Shown in pieces: positions 1 to 6,630 of a DNA stretch of 10,130 bases (the stretch's first letter is position 1; the number at the start of each line of letters is the position of its first letter). The position numbers and the translations under genes are program-made. The notes beneath the pieces were generated by a model. That model searched no databases and was not told where the DNA came from. It worked only from the letters and a program-made list of their open reading frames with translations. The stretch spans positions 1 through 10,130 of the forward strand of contig JALLAP010000836.1 in the NCBI GenBank assembly GCA_036939355.1, in the 5' to 3' direction. The stretch is from Thalassiosira profunda (taxonomy: Eukaryota > Bacillariophyta > Thalassiosirophyceae > Thalassiosirales > Thalassiosiraceae).

Positions 1-637
1 CTTTGCCCAGTGCTGCGGCCTCCACGTGCCCTTCTGCGTCGCCGAAGTAAATTACCGGCAGCGTCTCATCCCCGTTCGTTGGACCGGGGCTGGATTGCAA
101 TTTCCGACGCAGGTTGTCCACTGCCCTTTGTTGCGCGTGCAGCCAACACAACGGATCGACCGAGTGGACGGCCGATATCTTTTGCTCGATTCTCAGTATG
201 CTCGTCCCGTCCAGATGGTCTAATATCGATGCATCACCAGAGGAAGTGTCCACTGCAAGAATGCTCTCTATCGATCTGACGAGCAGCTGCAGGCCGCACG
301 AGAAGGGCACCGTCTCCCCTTGGGCATCCGACTCCGATGGTGGCAATGGGGCGCCCGGGCCAAAGTACAATTCGGGGCTGAGCACTTGCTTGGCAGACAG
401 GGTCTTTCCTCCGTAGAGGCTGCCATCGCCATGTGTGTGGTCAAAGGATGACGCCTCTTCGTGCGATGGTAGCGATGAACCGTCACCACCAACTCGTTGC
501 GTGTTATGATGGGTTGCAGTGAACGCGCCGGACTTGCCGATAGCGCTAGCGTAGCCATTGAAGGCGAAGCCTGACGCGACGCATATTACCGCAAAGAATA
601 GCAGGAAGGCGAGCCGAACTGTTGCGAGTGGGGCCAT
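1..637 (-). CDS. plastid-targeted isochorismate synthase-like protein, N-terminal part (runs off window edge)
   Basis: An uninterrupted frame of 212 codons runs from ATG at 637-635 to the window edge, so the gene is partial at its 3' end. The start context is good (A at -3, G at +4). Residues 7-21 are a hydrophobic signal-peptide core, followed by ASGFAF (21-26), a variant of the diatom ASAFAP motif with cleavage before F24. The next stretch is Ser/Gly/His rich like a transit peptide. Residues 147-212 contain LRIEQ, DPLCWLHAQQ, LPVIYFGD and HVEAAALGK. Their order and spacing resemble the start of MenF/plant isochorismate synthases (a WL-AQ motif, then a proline-aromatic stretch, an acidic segment and a V-LG motif). 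That family converts chorismate to isochorismate for phylloquinone. In several algae this domain is the first part of the PHYLLO fusion (MenF-D-C-H). The gene model is well supported; the family is a recognition from motifs, and the catalytic domain lies outside the window. Other chorismate-using enzymes are possible. Confidence 0.65.
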   Translation of the reverse strand, partial: MAPLATVRLAFLLFFAVICVASGFAFNGYASAIGKSGAFTATHHNTQRVGGDGSSLPSHEEASSFDHTHGDGSLYGGKTLSAKQVLSPELYFGPGAPLPPSESDAQGETVPFSCGLQLLVRSIESILAVDTSSGDASILDHLDGTSILRIEQKISAVHSVDPLCWLHAQQRAVDNLRRKLQSSPGPTNGDETLPVIYFGDAEGHVEAAALGK

Positions 638-874
638 GTTGCAATGGGTCGAGCAATCGCTCCCATCAACCTCAACTCATGCGTATGAGTGTGTGCAATT
701 CAGCCAAAATAAATATTCCCCCGCCCCTGCCTAGCCTATTCCCGGGCGCGCATCGCCATGTGCAATGTCTGCCGATAGGAGTGGGGGGAATCTGCCACCC
801 GCCGGGTGGGAGGGGGGAAGGTGCCGCTGCCACGCCAGGTGGAAGGAGGTGAAGGTGGAAGGTGGAGAGTTTTC

Positions 875-882
875 GTGGTTGG
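875..882. repeat. left target-site duplication of hAT-like element
   Basis: GTGGTTGG directly abuts the left terminal inverted repeat and is repeated exactly at 1148-1155. Eight-base target duplications are characteristic of hAT transposons. Confidence 0.75.
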
Positions 883-1147
883 TAGCGTTGTTAAAAAAAT
901 ACGTCTCGAAATGGCGGAAATTACGTCCAAAATTATAAAAATCGGCCTACGAGTTCCTACCACGTAGAAACAGTACCAGGGGTTACTGTCCTACGTACGT
1001 ACTGTCGTACATAGGCTACGTAGGGTACGACGTAAGCCGTTTATTTATATTTTTTGGCCTCATTTTTATATTTTCGGGACGTATTTTTTCCAAAAATCGC
1101 CCCTCAAAATGGGCAAAAATCACAAAAGTATTTTTTTAACAGCCCTA
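883..1147. mobile_element. 265-bp non-autonomous hAT-like MITE
   Basis: The ends are TAGCGTTGTTAAAAAAATAC (883-902) and, read from the other strand, TAGGGCTGTTAAAAAAATAC (1147-1128), matching at 18 of 20 bases. Similarity resumes further in: 916-947 and the reverse complement of 1056-1091 share GGAAA, TACGTCC, AAAAT, TATAAAAAT and GGCC, with about 28 bp extra in the right arm. The inverted repeats therefore span roughly 65 bp on the left and 92 bp on the right. An identical 8-bp direct repeat flanks the element on both sides. TAGGG-type ends plus an 8-bp duplication are typical of the hAT superfamily. The middle is TACGTA-rich with no coding frame, so any movement would depend on a transposase encoded elsewhere. 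The exact target duplication argues for a fairly recent insertion. Confidence 0.78.
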
Positions 1148-1155
1148 GTGGTTGG
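1148..1155. repeat. right target-site duplication of hAT-like element
   Basis: This is an exact copy of GTGGTTGG at 875-882. It starts on the base after the right terminal inverted repeat ends. Confidence 0.75.
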
Positions 1156-1344
1156 CTCTCTACTCGCTATTGTACGTACTTACGGCCTTTACTTTACTTC
1201 GCGCTCTCAATCTCTCCTCGCATCCGCGCTGCGCACACGAGCGTTAAGGGCCCCTTCAGCTCAGGGAAGGGACTCTCCCCGGGTCTGATGAGAACGGCTG
1301 GGGTGAGCAGGAGACCTAATCTTTCCCCTCCACTACAATAGAGG

Positions 1345-1350
1345 TTTATT
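1345..1350 (-). terminator. candidate polyadenylation signal AATAAA of the LRR gene
   Basis: AATAAA read on the minus strand lies about 70 bases past the stop codon of the leucine-rich-repeat gene, a normal distance for a compact protist 3' UTR. A single hexamer in AT-rich DNA is weak evidence on its own. Confidence 0.4.
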
Positions 1351-1417
1351 TAGTACCCCGCAAAAATACAAGCAGCTCGCCGGACACATTCCCGCTGAGT
1401 TCATTGCAAGGACATGA

Positions 1418-2614
1418 TCAAAACCCTCGCATACCCTGCTGGGGCACGAACAGCTGCGGCATGTTCCATTCGCCCACCAGCCGAAAGACCTTGTCCCACC
1501 CAAGGTGGGCCGACACGAACTCCAATGCCTGCGGCACCATCGTCCGGTCCAAACCAAGGAAGTGCCGCATGTCGAAGCATTTTGACAGGTAGATGACCAC
1601 CTTCATCTGATCGATTGACATACTCATCAACGGCAGCTCCATTGCCCACTCAGGGAGATTATTGTGGTCTGATTGCTTCAGCAGCGCGTTTACCTCGTTG
1701 AGTTGCAGTATGTTCTTCAGGTCGAAGAGCGTTCGCACATCGCAGCCCCTCCGTAGCAGGTCCGCGGTGCAGTGATCGTAGAAGATGTAGCGAAGGGTGT
1801 GGTTGGAGGTAACCAATCCATTCAGGCTCGATGCGTCGAATATTGCGTGCAAGATTGCCTCCAAACCAACATCCGACAATCGATTGTAGCCCAGATACAG
1901 AGATATCAGTGTATCATTCGTCTTGAGCGACCTTGCTAGTGGCACAACTCCAGCATCTTCCAACATGTTGCCCCACAGATTGAGATGCTGCAATGGTGGA
2001 TTGGTGGCAAGGGCCTCCGCCAGCGCCGATGCACCCCGCATCCCAATGAAATTCTCCCCCAGATCTACATTTGTCAATTGTTTGCAATTGCCCAGCTTTG
2101 TCGCAAGACAGATTGTAGCATCGTCCTCCAACGCGTTGCTGCGCAGGTTCAACTCCTCGAGACTCTCGCCATGAATGGCGATGACTTCCGCAAGCGCCAT
2201 CCCCGCTCGCGGCCCCAGAAGGCACCCGTCCAACGTCAAACGCTTCAGCCTCCCGGCGGCCGAGAGGATGAGGAACATCCCAAACGCAAAGTCCTCCACA
2301 TCACTTGCAATTTCGGGGTTGCAGCCCAAATCCAGCTCCTCGAGGGAAGACGTCGACCCGGCCACGCCCCCGATCGCCTCGGCCAGAGCCAGCAACCCTG
2401 CGGAGGTGATCCGCCCCCCGCGCAGCCGCAGCGTCTTTACATCAGCGCCGCCGCTGCGGCCGTCGCCATCCGAGGCCAGGAGGGCGTCGGCCAATCTGAT
2501 GGCGTCGTCGTCGTCCAGCGCCGCGTCACAGACGTCGATGTGCCGCGGCAGCGTGCCCCGGATGTAGTAGTCGAGGGTGCCCCACGGGGGTGTTCGGCTT
2601 CGATGGTCCGTCAT
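1418..2614 (-). CDS. leucine-rich-repeat protein, ribonuclease-inhibitor type, with non-LRR C-terminal region
   Basis: The protein has 398 residues. The ATG at 2614-2612 has A at -3, and an in-frame TAA lies nine bases upstream, which fixes the start unless an intron intervenes. After an Asp-rich leader, seven repeats of the long LxxLxLxxNxL...G...LAxAL type begin near residues 60, 91, 123, 152, 180, 208 and 236 (for example LEELNLRSNAL and LQHLNLWGNML). Their 26-32 residue spacing is that of the ribonuclease-inhibitor/NLR class. These form a curved binding surface for proteins and carry no catalysis. The repeats end at SNHTL (270-274), followed by a roughly 120-residue, mostly helical tail with Trp-containing segments (322-373). 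No signal peptide or membrane segment is visible, so the protein is probably cytosolic or nuclear. The binding partner is unknown. No NACHT or other effector domain is seen. Confidence 0.85.
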   Translation of the reverse strand: MTDHRSRTPPWGTLDYYIRGTLPRHIDVCDAALDDDDAIRLADALLASDGDGRSGGADVKTLRLRGGRITSAGLLALAEAIGGVAGSTSSLEELDLGCNPEIASDVEDFAFGMFLILSAAGRLKRLTLDGCLLGPRAGMALAEVIAIHGESLEELNLRSNALEDDATICLATKLGNCKQLTNVDLGENFIGMRGASALAEALATNPPLQHLNLWGNMLEDAGVVPLARSLKTNDTLISLYLGYNRLSDVGLEAILHAIFDASSLNGLVTSNHTLRYIFYDHCTADLLRRGCDVRTLFDLKNILQLNEVNALLKQSDHNNLPEWAMELPLMSMSIDQMKVVIYLSKCFDMRHFLGLDRTMVPQALEFVSAHLGWDKVFRLVGEWNMPQLFVPQQGMRGF

Positions 2615-2915
2615 CTTGCGTTATCGTATTGCCTCCAGCAGCGTGGGCAGGACGATCGTCTAGAAAGAATGAGACCAATAGCCGGGCGCTGCGAGGCGAC
2701 GACCACATCGACCGACGGCGCCATCGACTCCGCCCTCTCGAGAGTTCTGTTCCTGTGGTGATGTTGTTCTTGGTTCCGCCCGCTTTGCTGCATGCACTGT
2801 TGGTGTTGGTTGTTGAGGGTTGTTGGTGGCACTTTCTGCAACACGTCACGAGATGTGCACTGACGTCTCGCCTACAATCGCTCCGACTGTCACTCCAACT
2901 GTGGACCCACGCCAT

Positions 2916-2931
2916 GTCTCTGGCCAGAGAC
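2916..2931. repeat. 16-bp perfect palindrome
   Basis: GTCTCTGGCCAGAGAC is identical to its own reverse complement. It lies about 300 bp upstream of the leucine-rich-repeat start codon. It could be a site for a dimeric DNA-binding protein or a transcript hairpin; no function can be assigned. Confidence 0.7.
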
Positions 2932-2984
2932 TATGTATATCTAAGACCAGAGAGGAGAGGACCGACCATGCCATCAGTTCCCAT

Positions 2985-3002
2985 GCCGCAGTCCACTGCG
3001 GC
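2985..3002. repeat. inverted repeat, 8-bp arms, 2-bp spacer
   Basis: GCCGCAGT at 2985-2992 faces ACTGCGGC at 2995-3002. This second near-palindrome lies 54 bp from the one at 2916-2931. The role is unknown. Confidence 0.65.
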
Positions 3003-3162
3003 CACACTTGTGTTAAGAGATTAAGGTAGATACCCTCATCTGATCTTATTGCAATACCTACGTTTCCTCCAAAAAAGAGACAAGAGTTGCCGGCAGATGC
3101 ATGTTCAGAAGACCGATCAAATTCTCCAGAAGTGCCGGCTTGACAAGGAAGCTCACTGCTCA

Positions 3163-4098
3163 CTATCGAAACGTGCCCTCCTTCAATACTCCTTTCGTAA
3201 GAAAGTCGTAGTGCACCAGCGCCCGCCCCACCGCGCACAGCGTCCGCCACTGCAAATTCTCCCGGCCGCACTTCAGGCTGATGCTCTCCCCGTCGCTTTG
3301 GACGATGTTCCCCTCCTTCTCCCGCTGCAATGCCTCCTCCCTCACCCTAACCGATTCCCGTCCGTACAGATCGATCACCACGTCCCACGCGCTCTTGTGC
3401 GCTTCCTCGTCTTCCACTGGATCCGGGAGGAGATGCTCTATTTGCTCCAATATCGATATGGCCGCAGGATCGGCGTCTACCAGTTCGTCCTGTTGGGGCT
3501 CATCGACGTCGATTTCGAGGGATTCGTAATCCACGGGAGGCAGTACCAGCAGATGCAGAAATCGGCTGTCCCCGATCCCGTCCGATATTGAAACCATTGC
3601 CTCAATTAAACCCTCCATGGCTGTCCGCTGGTCGTCGGTCAGCACCGGCGAGGCGTTTCCCCCATTCTCATTTTTGTTGTTGGCACTAGCGGCGGTGGGC
3701 CCGTGCTGCAGATACGCATTCAGCGACAGCAGCAGCACGTCCTCGACATCCGATGCGGGCAGCTCTGCCTCCAATAGCTTTTGGAGGAAGCGCCACCGCG
3801 AGAACTGGTCGTGCAGCTCGAGCCGCTCGACGACGTCGGATTGCAGCTGACTGTCGCCAATTGTTGCGTGCAGCCGCGTGTGTCGATTATTGCAATGGTG
3901 ATAGATTTTGGACGGCGGCGATGGTGCACATGTCGCCGCGGCTGATGGCAGCCGCTGGACAGGCGAGACGACGACGAACGCCAGAGGCGGTGATTTCGCC
4001 CCCAGCCCCGACAACGCCGTCACGCCGACCGGCCATGCTTCAGCCGACGCCACCGCGAGCGCCGCCAGGGATATTGCAAGGGCTGCAGTGGCCATCAT
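3163..4098 (-). CDS. plastid-targeted protein of unknown function
   Basis: The protein has 311 residues from ATG at 4098-4096 (a second ATG follows at once, with A at -3 and G at +4). No ATG lies upstream in frame. Residues 4-18 are a hydrophobic signal-peptide core, and ASAEAW (17-22) puts Trp at +1 after a likely cleavage, an accepted aromatic variant of the diatom plastid motif. Residues 22-79 are rich in Ala, Pro, Ser, Arg and His with no acidic residues, as expected of a transit peptide. The mature part has helix-like segments at 86-131 and 156-187, an Asn/Gly-rich linker (138-149), an acidic patch (189-234) and a C-terminal block with WDVVIDLYGRESV (238-250) and WRTLCAVGRALVHYDFL (284-300), which looks like the most constrained region. 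I do not recognise the family. No metal-binding or nucleotide-binding motif is evident and no membrane segment follows the signal. Stromal location is inference. Confidence 0.75.
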   Translation of the reverse strand: MMATAALAISLAALAVASAEAWPVGVTALSGLGAKSPPLAFVVVSPVQRLPSAAATCAPSPPSKIYHHCNNRHTRLHATIGDSQLQSDVVERLELHDQFSRWRFLQKLLEAELPASDVEDVLLLSLNAYLQHGPTAASANNKNENGGNASPVLTDDQRTAMEGLIEAMVSISDGIGDSRFLHLLVLPPVDYESLEIDVDEPQQDELVDADPAAISILEQIEHLLPDPVEDEEAHKSAWDVVIDLYGRESVRVREEALQREKEGNIVQSDGESISLKCGRENLQWRTLCAVGRALVHYDFLTKGVLKEGTFR

Positions 4099-4514
4099 CT
4101 TCACACACAAAGGGTTAGGTGGAGGGTGGAGGGGAGGCAGGGGCGGGAGGAGAGTGAGGTCTTGTGGGGGGCGTACTACGTACTTACGTACAAAGTATGT
4201 ACGTTTGGTCTCCTCCTCAACCCCCTTGTCCCGCCAGCTAGAGTGGGCGACGAAGAAATGAGAGCAAGCGGGATACTGGTCGTCTCCGAGGCTTTGTTCA
4301 ATCTAAACATAAATACCACTTGTGCATTTTGTCTTCGTTGTAATGCTCGCTGCTGCCGACACCAGCTCCGCATCAATATGCACTTTGTAACTCACCGCAA
4401 TAAAGGCTTCAACCGGAATAGAGGTCGTCACCACAGGGTCAAAACTGTTTTATCTTATCGTCTGTCCACCGGTTCCATCTACATTTGCTCTCATCCCGCA
4501 CTTAACACTCAAAC
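4099..4514. other. intergenic region with TACGTA-rich patch
   Basis: This 416-bp stretch holds the 5' flank of the unknown plastid-protein gene and the 3' flank of the pyrophosphatase gene, both on the minus strand. A patch at 4172-4205 is made of overlapping TACGTA palindromes. GATAAA on the minus strand at 4449-4454, about 60 bases past the pyrophosphatase stop, is a weak polyadenylation candidate. The plus-strand frame at 4126-4584 has no protein-like features. Confidence 0.5.
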
Positions 4515-6093
4515 TCAACCCACAACCTTGAACGCCTCGCCCTCCTTGGGAGTCAACGCGCTTCCCTTTCGCACCACCCGCTGATAAGGATCGAGGGGGT
4601 CCACTTCCAGCTTCCCCAGGCTCGCAATGTCCACCGTGCTCTGCCCGCGCTGGATCGGCTTGCTCCACCCCGCCTTGATCGCCCGCGTGATCTCCGGAAT
4701 GTAATCCTTCTTTCGGCTCACACGTTTGCCGAGATCCATCAGCGTCGATCCCTCGTTCGTCAAAGCGCAGTCGGGGAAGGCTGCCTGGGCCAACGACAGT
4801 TCGGTGGGACCGCAGAGGAGCAGCGTACCCTTGAGCGTGACGATGTTCACCACCGCCAGGAACAGGGCGCTCAATTCCTTCTCCTTCTTGCACGCCACGA
4901 TTTCCGGCAGGAGCTCCCCAAGACGATCAATAATCACCGCGTCGTCCGTCGTCTCCACCACTGCAAAGCCCACGTCTCCGGAGAACTTGTCAGTCGAAAA
5001 GCTGAAGCTCTTTTGATCGCCATTAACCAGCCCGTGGGCTGACAGCCCCGCGAGCTCTTTGCTCTTGGCTTTGAACTGCTGCGTCGCGAGGAACTGAATG
5101 TCGTCAACTTCGGCAATCTCCGACAACACGGCCACCATCAGACGATCCCCTGTGATAGGTATCGATGGCAGGAGCGGGATGTGAGCACATCATATGCACA
5201 AACAACGCCACATCTCCCACAGAACACGGACACACTCACACTCGGTCGTCGTCGGACCCTGCAAGTTGAGCGTGTCGCTCAGAATCGCGCACAGCAACAT
5301 CCCCGCCACCTGCATGCTCGGCCGCCGCTGGTGGGTCAGGAAGGTATGCGCGATAATGGTGCTCATGCTCCCCCAGGGACGAATATCGATGTAGATCGGC
5401 CTATCCGTCACGACTGAAGGGAGAAAGTGTGGGTAAGCTAGTGAATAAGAAGTATTAGCAAGAACCTTGGCAGCAAAGCTTACTCGTCTTGCTCTGCAGC
5501 GCATGATGATCGATCACCCCCACAACGTTGTCGGGATTGATGGCCGGGTTCATCTGCGAGGTCTGCTGGTGATCCACCAAGCAAATCTTCGCGTCGGGAT
5601 TCTCCTTCAGCACCTCCTCGATCGTCGGGGGCAGGGTCACCCCCCATTCCTGCAGGGCGAACTCCGTCTCGGAGTTCACCTTGCTCGCGAGGGCGGCCTT
5701 CCCGCCGTACAGGGAGGCGGCTCCAATGGCCCCGCCGACGCTATCGAGGTCGGTCACGAGGTGGCCCACGAAAATGGCATCCTTGAGCGCCTCCGGCACG
5801 AACAAATCGACCTTGGGCACCACGCTAATCTCCTTGGGGAGGGCCTCGGCAATCTCATGAGCCGCCACCTCCCGGTCCAGCACGACCGTCTCGATATTAG
5901 TCCTCTTTCTCACGATGCCATGCTCGTCATCGTACCGCTTCGACTTGCCGTCAGCACCAGCAAGACGGATCGCCTCCGCTCCGCCGGCGTGGTGGTCGTC
6001 GTGGCCGAGCGAGGCGGAGCAGGAGTGGGAGTCGGACCGGGCCCGCTTCGAGCCCTTGGAGGGGGAGGCGGGGTGCTTGCTGGGCGAGGACAT
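4515..6093 (-). CDS. manganese-dependent (family II) inorganic pyrophosphatase, three exons
   Basis: Splicing exons 6093-5484, 5413-5240 and 5149-4515 gives 472 residues with phases that join exactly. Residues 105-262 are the DHH domain: GHLVTDLDS (H111, D115, D117), LVDHQQTSQ (D174, H175), VIDHHAL (DHH at 195-197), RPWGSMSTIIA and ILSDTLNLQGPTTT (D250). These match the metal ligands of family II pyrophosphatases. The DHHA2 domain (about 265-425) carries SRKKD at 406-410, where bacterial enzymes usually have SRKKQ; the Arg and Lys contact phosphate. The enzyme would hydrolyse pyrophosphate to two phosphates using Mn or Co. The first 100 residues are an extra extension with Ser/Lys-rich and Asp/His-rich segments and a possible nuclear signal (KGSKRARSD). 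No signal peptide is visible, so cytosol or nucleus is likely. The frame is open upstream to 6252 but contains no ATG, so the start is 6093. The related DHHA2 enzyme exopolyphosphatase/Prune is less likely given SRKK. Confidence 0.9.
5150..5239 (-). other. intron 2 of the pyrophosphatase gene (90 bp)
   Basis: The donor is GTGAGT at 5239-5234 and the acceptor is CACAG ending at 5150. Removing it joins the T ending exon 2 to the GG opening exon 3 as a Trp codon, giving TTTEWDRLMVAVL, which fits the family. Read through, the frame meets a stop inside the intron. Confidence 0.9.
5414..5483 (-). other. intron 1 of the pyrophosphatase gene (70 bp)
   Basis: The donor is GTAAGC at 5483-5478. The acceptor follows a pyrimidine-rich stretch and reads CTTCAG ending at 5414. 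Splicing forms an Ile codon across the junction (HALQSKT-I-VTDRPIY) and keeps the conserved region after the DHH motif in frame. Confidence 0.9.
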
Positions 6094-6231
6094 GGTCGGG
6101 CTTGGGTAGGGTGCACCGACGGGGCGTTTTGCAAACAATGACGGTGGATGGGGGCGAGCGCGAGCGAGCGAGAGGGGGCGGCGAAAAACACGCACTTGCA
6201 CTTGCTTGCCACGCACCACGCACGAAGGCTG

Positions 6232-6255
6232 TCCGTGCACGAAAAGGTGCACGGA
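6232..6255. repeat. inverted repeat, 9-bp arms, 6-bp loop
   Basis: TCCGTGCAC at 6232-6240 faces GTGCACGGA at 6247-6255 across GAAAAG. The core GTGCAC is itself palindromic. It lies about 140 bp upstream of the pyrophosphatase start codon, so it could be a promoter site or a 5' UTR hairpin. Confidence 0.7.
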
Positions 6256-6307
6256 GACAGCGAGGAAGCCGCATCGTCACCACACAAATCTCAGCCGCAT
6301 CACACCA

Positions 6308-6337
6308 CAAATCGATCAGCCCCAAATCGATAAGCCC
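6308..6337. repeat. 15-bp tandem duplication containing ATCGAT
   Basis: CAAATCGATCAGCCC at 6308-6322 is followed directly by CAAATCGATAAGCCC at 6323-6337, one mismatch in 15. Each copy contains ATCGAT. It may be a doubled regulatory site in the divergent promoter. Confidence 0.65.
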
Positions 6338-6570
6338 CGCCCCGCTCCCGCCCCCCTCCGCTGCTCCGCGGCCCTGCGTCCGCAGCTCCCGCACGAGACT
6401 AGCTAGAGCTGGAGGAGGTGGTAGAAAGGTGAGCCAGGCTGCTGCGGCTGTTGACAGCTGCGATGGGCCCGTTTGTGCACATTGAATTGCAAATATTGCA
6501 GGGCGCGCGCTCGCTCGTTGCTGTCATCTCCACCGTTGGATTGTCTCTTGTGGGCGCGTTTGCAAAGCAA

Positions 6571-6630
6571 ATTGCAAATAATGCTCACATGATATGCTCA
6601 TAATTGCAATTGTGCTCACATGATATGCTC
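6571..6630 (+). repeat. direct repeat with TTGCAA hexamers at the propeller gene start
   Basis: TGCTCACATGATATGCTC occurs exactly at 6582-6599 and 6613-6630, each preceded within about 10 bases by TTGCAA (6572-6577 and 6604-6609). Each copy includes an ATG. The first (6589) opens a four-codon frame ending in TAA at 6601-6603; the second (6620) is the first ATG in frame with the propeller gene. Confidence 0.75.

Larger units (their letters stand above)
638..1417. other. intergenic region with transposon insertion
   Basis: No convincing gene lies here. The 638-874 part is the 5' flank of the isochorismate-synthase-like gene. It holds a TTGCAA at 639-644 one base before that ATG, small inverted repeats (ACTCAT at 675-680 with ATGAGT at 685-690; CCACCC at 795-800 with GGGTGG at 804-809) and a purine-rich run at 840-870. 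A short inverted-repeat transposon occupies 883-1147. The 1156-1417 part is mostly 3' flank of the leucine-rich-repeat gene and contains its likely polyadenylation signal. Reading frames here start at non-ATG codons or are low-complexity and look like chance. Confidence 0.6.
2615..3162. other. intergenic region between two minus-strand genes
   Basis: This 548-bp stretch holds the 3' flank of the plastid-protein gene at 3163-4098 and the 5' flank of the leucine-rich-repeat gene. Minus-strand frames overlap it (2526-2915 and 2846-3271), but the second starts at GTG and runs into the upstream gene out of frame, so I do not call them. It contains two strong palindromes (2916-2931 and 2985-3002). 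No classical TATA box or AATAAA was seen on the gene strand; AATAAG near 3043-3048 is a possible variant signal for the upstream gene. Confidence 0.5.
6094..6619. other. divergent intergenic region, repeat-rich
   Basis: About 530 bp separate the divergent pyrophosphatase and propeller genes, so both promoters must lie here. It contains a 9-bp-arm hairpin (6232-6255), a 15-bp tandem duplication (6308-6337), a C-rich run at 6339-6358, and five TTGCAA hexamers, one near 6130 on the pyrophosphatase side and four between 6487 and 6609 on the propeller side. No gene was found. Confidence 0.55.

Noticed and set aside
268..558. 96-codon minus-strand frame inside the left-edge gene
   Set aside because: It is in another frame of the 212-codon plastid-targeted gene, which explains the region better with its signal peptide and family motifs.
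1240..1320. possible structured RNA or tRNA
   Set aside because: Some short complementary stretches, but no T-loop, anticodon stem or acceptor pairing could be built.
1054..1341. 95-codon plus-strand frame across the transposon right end
   Set aside because: It starts at TTG, is low complexity, and crosses the transposon boundary; there is no transposase similarity.
1985..2761. 258-codon plus-strand frame
   Set aside because: It is antisense to the leucine-rich-repeat gene, Gln/Arg/Pro rich with no domain, while the minus strand shows seven clear repeats.
2846..3271. 141-codon minus-strand frame
   Set aside because: It starts at GTG and overlaps the coding end of the plastid-protein gene in a different frame; no family features. 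A hidden gene in 2615-3162 cannot be fully excluded.
3049..3591. 180-codon plus-strand frame
   Set aside because: It overlaps the 3' half of the plastid protein on the other strand; Gln/Arg/Leu rich, typical shadow composition.
4099..4110. TTG start for the unknown plastid protein
   Set aside because: Nuclear genes rarely use TTG; paired ATGs at 4098 and 4095 give a better signal peptide and context.
5467..6141. 224-codon plus-strand frame
   Set aside because: It mirrors exon 1 of the pyrophosphatase, whose catalytic motifs are on the minus strand; long antisense frames are expected in GC-rich coding DNA.
6094..6252. N-terminal extension of the pyrophosphatase to 6252
   Set aside because: The extra frame begins at GTG and contains no ATG; Arg/Pro-rich translation looks like 5' UTR. 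The ATG at 6093 is the first available.
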